Shown here piece by piece: positions 1 through 8,678 of a DNA stretch of 64,000 nucleotides (within the stretch, counting starts at the first letter, position 1; each line of letters starts with the position of its first letter). This stretch comes from Streptomyces sp. CB02959 (GTDB lineage Bacteria; Actinomycetota; Actinomycetes; Streptomycetales; Streptomycetaceae): assembly GCF_002803155.1 (NCBI RefSeq), contig NZ_NNBP01000017.1, positions 62,001 to 126,000 on the forward strand, given 5' to 3'. A model generated the notes under the pieces. It was not told where the DNA came from. It saw only the letters and a list, made by a program, of their open reading frames with translations, and did not search any database. Both the position numbers and the translations under genes were made by a program.

Positions 1-1
1 T

Positions 2-511
2 TCCGCACTCGTGGCGACCTATTTTGCGCGCATGGCGCGCGAAGCAGCGGGCTTCGACGAATTCGTCGGCCGCCAGTTCGTCGCCACCGGGCTCGACCTG
101 CTGGCACTGGTCATCAACGAGCGGCGCGGCCGCTTCAGGCCTCAGGCTCCTGAGACCGCCGCGGCCATGATGGTGCGAGTGAAGGACCACATCCTGCAGA
201 ACCTCTCCGACCCGGACCTGTCACCCACCGCGATCGCTGCCGCTCACTTCATTTCGGTGCGCTACCTGCACAAGCTGTTCCAACTGGAGGGAACCACCGT
301 CGGGGAGTGGATCCGATCGGAGCGACTGGAGCGGTGCCGTCGGGATCTTCTGCGGTCCCCGGCCCTGGGAGTCGGGGTGGCGACCATCGCCCGACGCTGG
401 GGGTTCGTGAGCCCGAGCCATTTCAGCCGTGTTTTCCGTGCCGCTTACGGCATAGCGCCTCGCGACTGGCAGATTCACGGCCTGTCCGGTGAACGGCGCA
501 CGGTTGAGTGA
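2..511 (+). CDS. AraC-family transcriptional regulator, C-terminal part (5' end outside window)
   Basis: The reading frame is open from the first bases of the window, so the true start lies upstream; at least 169 residues are present. The last ~110 residues form a double helix-turn-helix AraC/XylS DNA-binding domain: the first helix pair lies around IAAAHFISVRYLHKLF, the second around IARRWGFVSPSHFSRVFR, ending in the typical AAYGIAPRDW. The part before this fits the end of an AraC-binding-like sensor domain. Such proteins activate a neighbouring promoter in response to a small molecule. The target cannot be named because the 5' neighbour is missing. A second, broken copy of the same C-terminal domain follows directly downstream. 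Confidence 0.9.
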   Translation, partial: SALVATYFARMAREAAGFDEFVGRQFVATGLDLLALVINERRGRFRPQAPETAAAMMVRVKDHILQNLSDPDLSPTAIAAAHFISVRYLHKLFQLEGTTVGEWIRSERLERCRRDLLRSPALGVGVATIARRWGFVSPSHFSRVFRAAYGIAPRDWQIHGLSGERRTVE

Positions 512-561
512 CGTTTTCTCGGCGGAACGATTCACACGGAGCGGCTCATGGAGAGCCCGCG

Positions 562-671
562 CCGACCCACCGGGACCGCACGATCGCCGCGGTGGCGCAC
601 CGATGAGGTTTCACCAGGGCCGCGCATTCAGCCGGGTGTTGCGGGCCGCCTACGGGGTGGCGCCTCGCTCT
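562..671 (+). pseudogene. Relic of a second AraC-family HTH domain
   Basis: Read in the frame starting at 571, codons give R-D-R-T-I-A-A-V-A-H-R-stop-G-F-T-R-A-A-H. This matches the family pattern T-I-A-x-x-A-x-R-W-G-F with the conserved Trp codon TGG changed to TGA at 604-606. The match then continues one frame over as F-S-R-V-L-R-A-A-Y-G-V-A-P-R to ~671, which needs loss of one base near 628. It resembles the end of the intact gene just upstream, so it is either a decayed tandem duplicate or the end of a different AraC gene. No start codon or N-terminus is left. Confidence 0.7.
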
Positions 672-694
672 CCCTCGGCGCACCCACGGCCAGA

Positions 695-969
695 CCCGTG
701 GACTGGGTGTTCGCCCGTTCACTGCTCATAGAGGGCCTGCGCCGTCCTGCCGGTACCGGGGGCGTGCTGGTGATTCCGCGGCACCGTTGCCACCCGCACT
801 CCGTGCGCGTCGTCCTGAGGTCCTCCGCCGGCGCGGCGCTGATAGACATCGCGGAGTCAGCGGTCGCCGCGTTCGTGCTGCGGACGGTCTGGCTCGTGCC
901 CCGGGCACGGAGAGCCTTCACATCGACATCGACCGTGCCCTCGCCGAGCTCACCGGCAGGCGGGACTGA
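695..969 (+). pseudogene. Relic of an SsgA-like (SALP) sporulation protein gene
   Basis: From ~695 the frame reads V-D-W-V-F-A-R-S-L-L-I-E-G-L-R-R-P-A-G-T-G, the hallmark of the SsgA/SsgB family (W-x-F-A-R-x-L-L-x-E-G-L). It continues through an L-R-S-S-A-G-A-A-L strand and an A-A-F-V-L-R-T helix to ~899. There one base is missing, and the rest (P-G-T-E-S-L-H-I-D-I-D-R-A-L-A-E-L) continues in another frame to a stop at 967-969. The usual ~45-residue N-terminal part is absent and is replaced by the AraC relic. SALPs occur only in morphologically complex actinomycetes and act in septum placement and spore-wall formation. This copy cannot be functional unless the frameshift is a sequencing error. 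Confidence 0.65.
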
Positions 970-1179
970 ACCGGCCTGGGCCGAGGAAGCCGGGAACGAC
1001 GACGCCGAGGCAGGACCGGCGTCGAAGGTGAACGGGGCCCAGGCCGAGTTCGTACGGCAATGCGCACCGCCGGCATGGCGCTGCGAGGAAACGAGTGGTG
1101 CGCCCAGAGGCAAAGGCAAGCCATGGGACGTGCCTACGGTGGGCGCAAGAACAGGGGAATACAAGAAAGAGGAGAAACC
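970..1179. other. Leader/promoter region of the cyd operon
   Basis: About 210 bases between the SALP relic and cydA. It ends in a clear ribosome binding site, GAGGAG at 1169-1174, five bases before the GTG start. No match to the Rex operator (TGTGAAC-N2-GTTCACA) was found; only a lone GTGAACG half-site near 1029 is visible. No convincing -35/-10 pair could be picked. Confidence 0.4.
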
Positions 1180-2544
1180 GTGGCGTCGTCCGCAGTGGTG
1201 GATATCTCACGATGGCAGTTCGCCATCACCGCGGTCTTCCACATGAGCTTTCCCGCACTGACCGTCGGCCTCGCCCTCTTCCTGGCCGTGATGTACACGG
1301 TCCACCTCAGGACCGGGAATCCGCTGTACCTCCAGATATTCCGTTTCTGGAAGAAGATATTCGCGGTCGGATTCGGGCTCGGTGTGGTCGCCGGTACCGT
1401 CATGACTTTCGAGTTCGGCCTCAACTGGGGAAGATACGCCCATGCGGTCGGCCCGATCCTCGGTGTCACGATCGGCATGGAGGTCATCACGGCCTTCTTC
1501 CTGGAAGCCGGGTTCATCGGCATCATGCTGTACGGCGACGGCCGGGTGCGCCCCAGAACCATGGCGTTCGCCTGCTGGATGCTCGTCGTCGGCACCCTGC
1601 TGTCCACGACATGGATCCTGTCCGCCAACAGCTGGATGCAGGACCCTTCGGGGTTCACCGAGGTGGACGGCCAGTTCCGGGCGAGCAATTGGTGGAGCGT
1701 GCTGTTCAACCCGGCGTTCTCCTACCGCTACCCGCACATCCTGCTCGCGGTGCTGATCAGCGCCTGCTGGTTCATCGGCGGGATCGCCGCCTGGTACCTC
1801 GTCAAGCAGCGGGCGCTGCCCTTCGCACGCCGCACGCTGTCCATCGCCCTGGGCGTGCTGGCCGTCCTGATGCCCGTGCAGCTGTACGTGGGCGACCTGA
1901 CCGCCGTGTTCATGGGCGCACACCAGCCCGCCAAACTGGAGGCCTTCGAAGGCAATTGGAAGACGGACAACAACGGCTACAACCTGCTCGTGGTGCCCGA
2001 TACGGACAAGGGCGAGAACAAGGTCCAGGTCGCGATACCGCACTTGGGAGCCGTCATCGGCAAGGACCTCTCCGGAAAGGCGAACGTCCCCGGACTGTTG
2101 CAGACTCCCAAGGACGAGCGCCCCGACATGTGGTCCGTCTTCTACGGCTTCCGGGCGATGTACTTCAGCGCCCTGGTGATGTTCGGCATGGCCTTCACCG
2201 GCTTGGTGCTGCGGCTGCGCGGAAGGCTGTACACAGCCCGGCGGTTCCACCGGCTGATGGTCTGGATGGCCCCCGCCGGTGTCGTGGCGATCAGCGGCGG
2301 CTGGATCACCGCGGAGGCCGGCCGGCAGCCCTGGGTCGTCTACGGCCTGATCCGCACCAGTGACGCCGTCTCCCACATCTCTCTCGGCGCGGCGATCACC
2401 AGCCTGACCGGGTTCGTCGCCGTCTACGCGCTGCTGCTCGGCCTGTGGATCCGCTACATCGTCCGCACGGTGCGGACCGGCCCCGAGCACCTGGTGGCCG
2501 ACGACGGCACCACCCTCCACCCCACGGAGCCCAGCCATGCTTGA
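1180..2544 (+). CDS. cydA: Cytochrome bd ubiquinol/menaquinol oxidase subunit I (CydA)
   Basis: Catalytic subunit of the high-affinity terminal oxidase, which oxidises menaquinol and reduces O2 to water at heme d in the membrane. The protein is 454 residues. The His in W-Q-F-A-I-T-A-V-F-H (~21) is the expected heme b595 ligand; E-F-G-L-N-W-G-R-Y, the F-F-L-E-A-G-F helix and the signature G-R-Q-P-W-V (~386) are all present. Multiple membrane helices are obvious. An upstream in-frame ATG at 1060 exists, but the GTG at 1180 sits right after GAGGAG and gives the usual N-terminus, so it is preferred. It overlaps cydB by 8 bases, so translation is probably coupled. All four genes for assembly of the oxidase follow in one operon. 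Confidence 0.96.
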   Translation: MASSAVVDISRWQFAITAVFHMSFPALTVGLALFLAVMYTVHLRTGNPLYLQIFRFWKKIFAVGFGLGVVAGTVMTFEFGLNWGRYAHAVGPILGVTIGMEVITAFFLEAGFIGIMLYGDGRVRPRTMAFACWMLVVGTLLSTTWILSANSWMQDPSGFTEVDGQFRASNWWSVLFNPAFSYRYPHILLAVLISACWFIGGIAAWYLVKQRALPFARRTLSIALGVLAVLMPVQLYVGDLTAVFMGAHQPAKLEAFEGNWKTDNNGYNLLVVPDTDKGENKVQVAIPHLGAVIGKDLSGKANVPGLLQTPKDERPDMWSVFYGFRAMYFSALVMFGMAFTGLVLRLRGRLYTARRFHRLMVWMAPAGVVAISGGWITAEAGRQPWVVYGLIRTSDAVSHISLGAAITSLTGFVAVYALLLGLWIRYIVRTVRTGPEHLVADDGTTLHPTEPSHA

Positions 2545-3844
2545 TTACGCGTCATACGCCCTGGTCCTGCTGGCACTCGGTGCCTACGTCCTGCTCGACG
2601 GCTACGACCTGGGCATCGGCATCCTGAGCCTGTTCGACCGCAGCGACCGGCGGCGCAAGGAGTACAACGAGCTGATCGCGACCGCCTGGGACGCCAACGA
2701 GAGCTGGCTCATCCTGGCGGGTGTCGTGCTGTGGGCGGGCCTGCCCGGCGTCTACGCCACCGTGCTGCCCGGCGTCTACCTGCCGCTCGTCGTCATGCTG
2801 CTCGCCCTCGTGCTGCGCGGTACGGCCATCGAGCTGCAGAGCGCCGCCCTGGGCTACCGGCGCGGCTGGGGTCTGGTCTTCGGAATCTCCTCGCTGGTGG
2901 CCACCGTGTGCCAGGGCCTCGTAGTCGGCGGCGTGCTGTCCGGACTGCCGCACCGCGGCGGGGTGTTCACCGGGGGCACCTGGGACTGGCTGACGCCCTA
3001 CAGCGTGCTGTGCGCCCTGGGGCTGGTGGCCGTCCACCTGCTGGCGGGCGCCGCGTGGCTGCAGGACAAGACCACGGGGACGGCCCACGAGCGGGCGGGC
3101 CGACTGGGCCGACCGCTGATCCTGGCGGTCGCGGTGGCCGGCCTGGTCCTCGGATCCGGACTCCGGTTCGCCGACCCGCAGCACCTGCGCTTCGACCAGC
3201 CGCTCCGGGCAACCCTGTTCGGCCTCGCGGTGGCGGGGGCCGTGGTCTGCGCGGCGCTCGCCTGGTACGGCTTCGGCCGCCGGCCCGACTGGCGGCCGTT
3301 CGCCGCGGTGGCCGGTACGGAGACCGCGGGCCTGCTCGCGCTCGTCGCCGCCACCGCGCCCGTCGTCGTCCCACCCGACCTGACCGTGCACGCGGCCGCC
3401 GGCCCGCACGGGTCGCAGCTGTTCCTGCTCATCGGGGTGGGCGGGTGCATGCCGGTCGTCCTGGCCTACAACATCTACGCATGGTGGGTCTTCCGCGGGA
3501 AGTCCGCCCGGCCATCGGTCTCCACCGAGACGGCGGTCGGCCCGTCCGACACCGCGGCTGTCGCTGAGCAGGCCGCGCAGGTCGAGCAGCCCGAGCGGCC
3601 CGTGCCGGCGGCCCCGGCCGCGAGCGACGGTCCGTGGGCGGCCGTTGCCGCCCGGCGCGTGCTCCTGACCCTCCTGGCCGTCGCGGTGGCCGCCGTCTCG
3701 CAGGACGTCTTCGGCGGCGTACGGGCGTGGATCGGCCCGGTCGGCGTCGCGCTGTTCGCCCTGACCGCGCTCGCCGGGTGGATCCGCTCCGACCGCCGCT
3801 CGGCGGCCGCCGGCGAATTCGACCTCCGGGCAGCCGACCGGTGA
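2537..3844 (+). CDS. cydB: Cytochrome bd oxidase subunit II (CydB), C-terminally extended
   Basis: Partner subunit of CydA. The N-terminus (Y-V-L-L-D-G-Y-D-L-G-I-G-I-L) and W-D-A-N-E-S-W-L near residue 55 are diagnostic for CydB. At 435 residues it is longer than common CydB proteins (roughly 330-380). After Y-N-I-Y-A-W-W-V-F (~315) there is an Ala/Pro/Glu/Gln-rich linker of ~45 residues, then two more hydrophobic segments (~378-420). The linker and extra helices are seen in the sequence; whether they matter is unknown. The ATG lies inside the end of cydA and the stop overlaps the start of cydD (GTGA). Confidence 0.95.
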   Translation: MLDYASYALVLLALGAYVLLDGYDLGIGILSLFDRSDRRRKEYNELIATAWDANESWLILAGVVLWAGLPGVYATVLPGVYLPLVVMLLALVLRGTAIELQSAALGYRRGWGLVFGISSLVATVCQGLVVGGVLSGLPHRGGVFTGGTWDWLTPYSVLCALGLVAVHLLAGAAWLQDKTTGTAHERAGRLGRPLILAVAVAGLVLGSGLRFADPQHLRFDQPLRATLFGLAVAGAVVCAALAWYGFGRRPDWRPFAAVAGTETAGLLALVAATAPVVVPPDLTVHAAAGPHGSQLFLLIGVGGCMPVVLAYNIYAWWVFRGKSARPSVSTETAVGPSDTAAVAEQAAQVEQPERPVPAAPAASDGPWAAVAARRVLLTLLAVAVAAVSQDVFGGVRAWIGPVGVALFALTALAGWIRSDRRSAAAGEFDLRAADR

Positions 3845-5610
3845 ACGGAAGCCCCGACCACCTCGCCCGGCTCGGCCGGGACGACGAGGAACAGCAGCGG
3901 GCGGCGGAACGGCTCACCCCATGGGCGGCGGTCGGCGAACCCGCGTTCCGGCGAGCCGGCACCCTGCGCGGACTGGCGGCCGCGGGCCATGTGATGTGGG
4001 CGGCGGGACTGGGCCGGGCGGCCCGGGCCGCACTGCAGTCCCCACCCGGGGGAGTGCCCCTGGCCCCGGTGCTCTCCGGCGCGGCACTGGTCGCCGCCGG
4101 GCTGCTGCTGCGCGCACTCCTGCTCGCGGCGGCCGACCGGATCGCCGACAACGGCGCGGCCGCCGTCCGGGACCACCTGCGCACCCGCCTGCTCCTGGCC
4201 GCGCTCCCCGCGGCGGGCACGCCCTTGGAAGGGGTGCCGGACGCCGCGCTCGGTGAGGCCCTCGACGGCGAGGTGGGCCGACTGACCCAGTGGCTGACGA
4301 CGTATGTTCCCGCCCGGCGGGCGATGCTGCTGGGCAGCGGCATCGTGCTGGCCGCCATCCTGGTGGGGAACTGGGCCGTCGCGCTGATGCTCGTGCTGGC
4401 GACACCGCTGCTGCCGTTCAACCTCAAAGTGATCGGCCTGGGCACTCGCGCCGCCGTGCACGCCCAGCTCACCGCCACCCGGAAGCTGAGCACCCACCTG
4501 CTGGACCAACTGCGCGGACTGCCCACGCTCGTCGGCCTCGGAGCCGGTGAAGAAGCGGTACGCGCGACCGAGGAAGCCGACCGGGAACTGGCCCGGCGCA
4601 CCCGGACCGTACTGCGGGTGGCGTTCCTCTCGACCGCCTGGATCGAGCTCCTGATCACCGTGGCCATGGCCGTCGTCGCCACGTACTGCGGACTCGCCCT
4701 GCTCGGCTACCTCGACCTGCCGGTGGTCCCGTCCACCATGGGCCTGGGCACCGCGCTGTTCGTGCTCGTCCTGACCCCGGCGTACTTCGCCCCGGCCCGG
4801 GAGCTCGCCCGCGGCTACCACGCCCGGGCCGAGGCCGCCGCGGCGGCCGAGCTGATCTCGGAGATCATCGACAGGGTTCCGGCCGCACCGGCCGGCGGTC
4901 CCCCGACGCGGGTGCCCCCCGCGCGCCGCCCGGGAGAGTCGGGCCCGGCCGGTGTGCTCCTGGACGAGGTGGGCGTCCGGTACCAGGGGCGCGACGACCC
5001 GGCCCTGGACGACGTCACCCTGACGGTGCGGCCGGGTTCGATCGTGGCGATCAGCGGACCCAGCGGCGCGGGGAAGACCACCCTGCTCTCCGTGGCGGCG
5101 GGTCTGCGCGCACCGGACCGCGGGCGGTGCCTGCACACCCTCGGTTCCGCGACCCGGCAAGCCTCGACGGCCACGACGGCATGGGCCGGACAGCCCGGCT
5201 ACCTCCTCCCGGGCACGCTGCGCGCCAACCTGCTGCTGGCCCGGCGCGACGCCGACGACGACCAACTGACCGCGGCGTTCGCGGCACTGGGCTTCGAGGA
5301 CCTGCTCGCCGCGCTTCCCCAGGGGCTGGCGACGCCGGTCGGGGAGCGCGGCTGGGGGCTGTCCTCCGGGCAGACGCAACAACTGGTGCTGGTCCGGGCC
5401 CTGCTCCAGGACACACCGCTGCTGTGCCTGGACGAACCCACCGCCCATCTCGACCCGGACGGCGAGGCCCGGGTCATCGGCGCCATCCGGACGCTCGCGC
5501 GCAGCCGCACCGTGCTGCTCACGACCCACAGTCCGGCACTGCTGGGCATCGCCGACGACATCGTGCGGCTGGAACAGGGACGGGTGTCCCGGATCGAGGA
5601 GACACAGTGA
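3841..5610 (+). CDS. cydD: CydD, ABC transporter subunit for cytochrome bd biogenesis
   Basis: First half of the heterodimeric CydDC ABC exporter, which exports thiols (glutathione/cysteine in E. coli) and is needed for heme insertion into the bd oxidase. 589 residues: a membrane domain of about six helices (~45-330) and an ATPase domain with Walker A G-P-S-G-A-G-K-T-T (~404), signature L-S-S-G-Q (~505) and Walker B L-L-C-L-D-E-P (~527). GTG 3841 overlaps the cydB stop by four bases and was chosen for that coupling; longer in-frame starts lie inside cydB. Which of the two ABC genes is D and which C follows order and the usual actinobacterial layout. Confidence 0.92.
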   Translation: MNGSPDHLARLGRDDEEQQRAAERLTPWAAVGEPAFRRAGTLRGLAAAGHVMWAAGLGRAARAALQSPPGGVPLAPVLSGAALVAAGLLLRALLLAAADRIADNGAAAVRDHLRTRLLLAALPAAGTPLEGVPDAALGEALDGEVGRLTQWLTTYVPARRAMLLGSGIVLAAILVGNWAVALMLVLATPLLPFNLKVIGLGTRAAVHAQLTATRKLSTHLLDQLRGLPTLVGLGAGEEAVRATEEADRELARRTRTVLRVAFLSTAWIELLITVAMAVVATYCGLALLGYLDLPVVPSTMGLGTALFVLVLTPAYFAPARELARGYHARAEAAAAAELISEIIDRVPAAPAGGPPTRVPPARRPGESGPAGVLLDEVGVRYQGRDDPALDDVTLTVRPGSIVAISGPSGAGKTTLLSVAAGLRAPDRGRCLHTLGSATRQASTATTAWAGQPGYLLPGTLRANLLLARRDADDDQLTAAFAALGFEDLLAALPQGLATPVGERGWGLSSGQTQQLVLVRALLQDTPLLCLDEPTAHLDPDGEARVIGAIRTLARSRTVLLTTHSPALLGIADDIVRLEQGRVSRIEETQ

Positions 5611-7304
5611 CCGCATTCAGGCTGCTGTGGACGGCGGCGGACCACCGGACACGCCGCGACCTGCTGATCGCGGCGGTGCTCGCCGGGACCGCCGAACTGT
5701 GCGCCGCCGGCCTGCTGGGCGTGTCCGGCTGGTTCCTGACCTCCTGTGCGGTGGTCACCGCACAGGCGAACACCACGTGGTCCTGGATGTACCCCTCGGG
5801 CATGGTCCGCGCGCTCGCCCTGGGCCGCACCGGTCTGCGCTACGCGGAGCGCCTGGTCGGCCACGGCGCCCTGCTCGGCGCGACCGTCTCGCTGCGCTCA
5901 CGCCTGGTCCGCGCCGCGACGACCGTACCGGCCCGCGAACTGCGCAACCACCGTGACGGCGCCCTGATGGCCCGGCTCACCCGCGACGTCGCCGCGGTGG
6001 GCGGGTCAGCCGGACAGGTCGTTCCACCGCTGGCCGGGATCGGCCTGACCGCCGCCGTCGTCGTCACCGCGCTGACGGTGGCGAGTCCGCCGTCCGGCGC
6101 GGCCGAACTGCTGCTGCTCGCGCTCGCCACGACCACCGCGGTGATCGCCGAGCGGCGGACCCGCGGCCATCTGCGGACGGCCGCCGAAGCGTGGGCCGCC
6201 GCACGCACCGCGCTGCTCAGCGCGCGCTCGGCGCTCTCGGAACTGCGCTGCCTGGACGCCGTCGATCCGGTGCGCGACCAGGTCGCGGACGCGGTCGGCC
6301 GGGCCCGGCGGGCCGAGGCCGCGGCCGAGTCGGTGATGCGCCGTTCCCGGCTGACGCTGCGGCTGTCGGCCGTGGCCGGCCAGGCGGCGGTCCTGGTCCT
6401 GGCGCTGTCCGGTCCGGTCTTCACCCAGCCGGCTGCCGACGCCATCGGCGAGGTGCTGCTGGTGGCGGCCGCGTACGAGCTGATGGAGACGCTCCCAGCG
6501 GTGCTCCGCGACCACGGCCTGGCCGCCGACGCCGCCCGGCGGCTGACGGATCTGGCGGATCTGGCGAACAAGGCTCTCTCGGGCAAGACTCTCCCGGGCG
6601 AGCCGTCGACCGCGTCCGCGTCCCCGCCGAAGGCGCCGCTCGCCGGCGCGCCACGGACCCTGGTGACCCGCCAAGTGCCCGTGGGCGTCGGCGCCGACCG
6701 CACCCGGTGGTCCGCGGTGATCGAGCCCGGCAGCGTCACCATGGTCACCGGGCCCAACGGCAGTGGGAAAAGCACCCTGTTGGAGACTCTGGCGGGACGG
6801 ATCTCCCCCGCTGTTCCCCGGTCGGTGCTGCTCGGCGGTGTACCTGTCGAGTCCCTGCCCGCCCGTGCGATCGCCGCTTCGCTCACCCTCGTCGAAGCGG
6901 AGGACTGGATCGCCGACGCGACCCTCGCCGAGAACCTCCGGCAGGCCGCCCCGGGCGCGGACGACGACACACTTCGGGCGGCCCTGGCGGCCGCGGCCCT
7001 GGAGCAGCTACCCCTCGACACCCCGACGGGCCCATTGGGCAGTGCGCTCTCGCAGGGCCAGCGACGCCGCCTGGTGATCGCGAGAGCGGTCCTGCGGACA
7101 CCCGCGGTCCTCCTGCTCGACGAACCGACGGCCGGCCTCGACGACCAGACGGCGGTGCGGATGCTGACGGGCGTGCGTCACGCCCTGCCGAACAGCGCCC
7201 TGGTGATCGCCCTACCGGACCGGCACGACGGCCTCATGCCCTTCGCCGCCTCCCGGGTCCTGCGGCTGAAGTCCCCTCACGTGATGTGGAGTTCGGCCAC
7301 ATAG
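5607..7304 (+). CDS. cydC: CydC, ABC transporter subunit for cytochrome bd biogenesis
   Basis: Second half of the CydDC exporter. The GTG start overlaps the cydD stop (GTGA), so the pair is translationally coupled. 565 residues: an N-terminal membrane domain with the motif G-V-S-G-W-F-L-T (~38), a stretch rich in Arg/Ala, and an ATPase domain with Walker A G-P-N-G-S-G-K-S-T (~382), signature L-S-Q-G-Q (~481) and Walker B V-L-L-L-D-E-P (~501). The final codons overlap the convergent gene at 7277-8200 by 28 bases. Streptomycetes often carry CydDC as a single fused protein; here the two are separate. Confidence 0.92.
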   Translation: MTAFRLLWTAADHRTRRDLLIAAVLAGTAELCAAGLLGVSGWFLTSCAVVTAQANTTWSWMYPSGMVRALALGRTGLRYAERLVGHGALLGATVSLRSRLVRAATTVPARELRNHRDGALMARLTRDVAAVGGSAGQVVPPLAGIGLTAAVVVTALTVASPPSGAAELLLLALATTTAVIAERRTRGHLRTAAEAWAAARTALLSARSALSELRCLDAVDPVRDQVADAVGRARRAEAAAESVMRRSRLTLRLSAVAGQAAVLVLALSGPVFTQPAADAIGEVLLVAAAYELMETLPAVLRDHGLAADAARRLTDLADLANKALSGKTLPGEPSTASASPPKAPLAGAPRTLVTRQVPVGVGADRTRWSAVIEPGSVTMVTGPNGSGKSTLLETLAGRISPAVPRSVLLGGVPVESLPARAIAASLTLVEAEDWIADATLAENLRQAAPGADDDTLRAALAAAALEQLPLDTPTGPLGSALSQGQRRRLVIARAVLRTPAVLLLDEPTAGLDDQTAVRMLTGVRHALPNSALVIALPDRHDGLMPFAASRVLRLKSPHVMWSSAT

Positions 7305-8200
7305 CCGCCGGGGAACCGCACCATCGCGCTGGCCCGGCCCTCGGAGGTGTACGGCCCCCAGAGCACCTTCGCGCCCGCGGCCTCGGCCTTGTGCAGGGTC
7401 GACGTGAGGTCCTTCACCGCGTAGCCGGTGGTCTCCCGCCCGAACGGGTACGGCAGGTGCCCATCGGTCACGCTGACCACCGTTTTGCCGTAGGGAGAGT
7501 TGATGGCGACGCGGCGGTACGTCTCGTCGGGCACACCGAGTTGACCACCATCGGCGGCCCGGTCGTCCGAGACGATCCGACCACCGGTGAAGCGCAGGTA
7601 CGACGCGAGGAACGCACTCGCCGAGTCCCTCGTCAGATAGATGCGGTTGTCCGGCACGGTCTCCAACTGCGCGTAGGACGGAGCCTTGGTGTGCCAGTAC
7701 AGCTGGGCGTTGACGCCGCCCGGGAACTGGACGACCGCGTCCTTGCCGATGGGGTCGTCGAAGGGCGCGACGACGACGTTCGCCCCGCTGGCCCGGGCCA
7801 GCCGGACGCCCTTGTCGAAGTCGCTCATCAGCCAGCCGGTGCGTTCGGCACCGAACGGATAGGGGACCGGCGTTCGGAAGTCGAAGACGGACAGCGTGCC
7901 GACGGGTGAGAGAACCAGTTCCGACGCGGTCTTACTGGGCGTCGGCGTGACCTGGGTGATCACCTTGGGCGTGTGGGTTCCGCCGAAGGTCGCCTCCCAG
8001 CAGGCGACGAACGCGTCCATCGCGCCGGGGGTGACGTAGACGTGCGTGGTGTCGTACTGCGGTCCGACCGCCGTGGTCGCGGCCGGGAGCGGGGCGGGGG
8101 CGTGCCGGCTCTGGGCCGACGACGGGGCCGCGAATCCCCCCACGCCCACCACCAGCAGTAACGCCGGCAGCAACCGCACCATTGCCTTGCGCTTCTTCAT
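7277..8200 (-). CDS. Secreted VOC (glyoxalase/bleomycin-resistance) family protein
   Basis: 307 residues with a clear Sec signal peptide: M-K-K-R-K, then a hydrophobic stretch L-L-P-A-L-L-L-V-V-G-V-G-G-F and an Ala-x-Ala-like cleavage region near residue 30. The mature part holds two vicinal-oxygen-chelate repeats. The first starts at D-T-T-H-V-Y-V, the second at N-R-I-Y-L-T; each ends in V-Q-F-P-G-G-V / V-R-F-P-G-G-Y. This arrangement matches extracellular glyoxalase-like proteins of unknown substrate. The ATG follows a good GGAAAGG site, seven bases away; longer in-frame starts have no such site. It converges on cydC. The substrate cannot be predicted. Confidence 0.85.
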   Translation of the reverse strand: MKKRKAMVRLLPALLLVVGVGGFAAPSSAQSRHAPAPLPAATTAVGPQYDTTHVYVTPGAMDAFVACWEATFGGTHTPKVITQVTPTPSKTASELVLSPVGTLSVFDFRTPVPYPFGAERTGWLMSDFDKGVRLARASGANVVVAPFDDPIGKDAVVQFPGGVNAQLYWHTKAPSYAQLETVPDNRIYLTRDSASAFLASYLRFTGGRIVSDDRAADGGQLGVPDETYRRVAINSPYGKTVVSVTDGHLPYPFGRETTGYAVKDLTSTLHKAEAAGAKVLWGPYTSEGRASAMVRFPGGYVAELHIT

Positions 8201-8678
8201 CTGCCTTTCCCTTCCATCGGGTTCGTCGGGAATGAACCGAAGGGAGAGTAGGCGGCGCACGCGGCAGCGGGTTTTCTCGGAGCGCTCCAGTCCTTGACTT
8301 TCCGGGCAAGATCCACCGGCTTGCCAGCCCGCGACGCAGGTCCTGCGGCTGATCATCGCGCTGTGCTCACCCGTCGGCCCGAGACCCCACCCGACCAAGT
8401 TCACTCAGGGGAAGCGACATCGTGGCCGTCCCGGCCGTTGGAGACGGCAACCGGCTCTTTACGACCAGCGCACTCCTTCTGTACCCGCAGCGCACAACGC
8501 CCGCTCGTGACTGGTCCGTCCGCTTCCCGCGTGACTAGTTTCCGAGCAACTGAATGTGATCCGCGTGGTGTTCCCCATGGACGGCGACTGGCGATCGGCC
8601 GGAGGGCCCGCACTGCGATCGGTGCAGGTGCGGCACTCGCGCGATCAGTTCCCGCAAAGACACGGACGAGGTGTTGTT
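8201..8678. other. Divergent intergenic region, 478 bases, no gene seen
   Basis: Lies between the start of the secreted VOC gene (minus) and the start of the molybdenum hydroxylase operon (plus), so it must carry both promoters. I see no coding pattern, no strong hairpin and no clear operator. Open frames through it have no recognisable protein motif. Confidence 0.5.

Noticed and set aside
500..1179. Rex operator controlling cydABDC
   Set aside because: No TGTGAAC-N2-GTTCACA match; only isolated half-sites at ~526-536 and ~1029 with wrong spacing.
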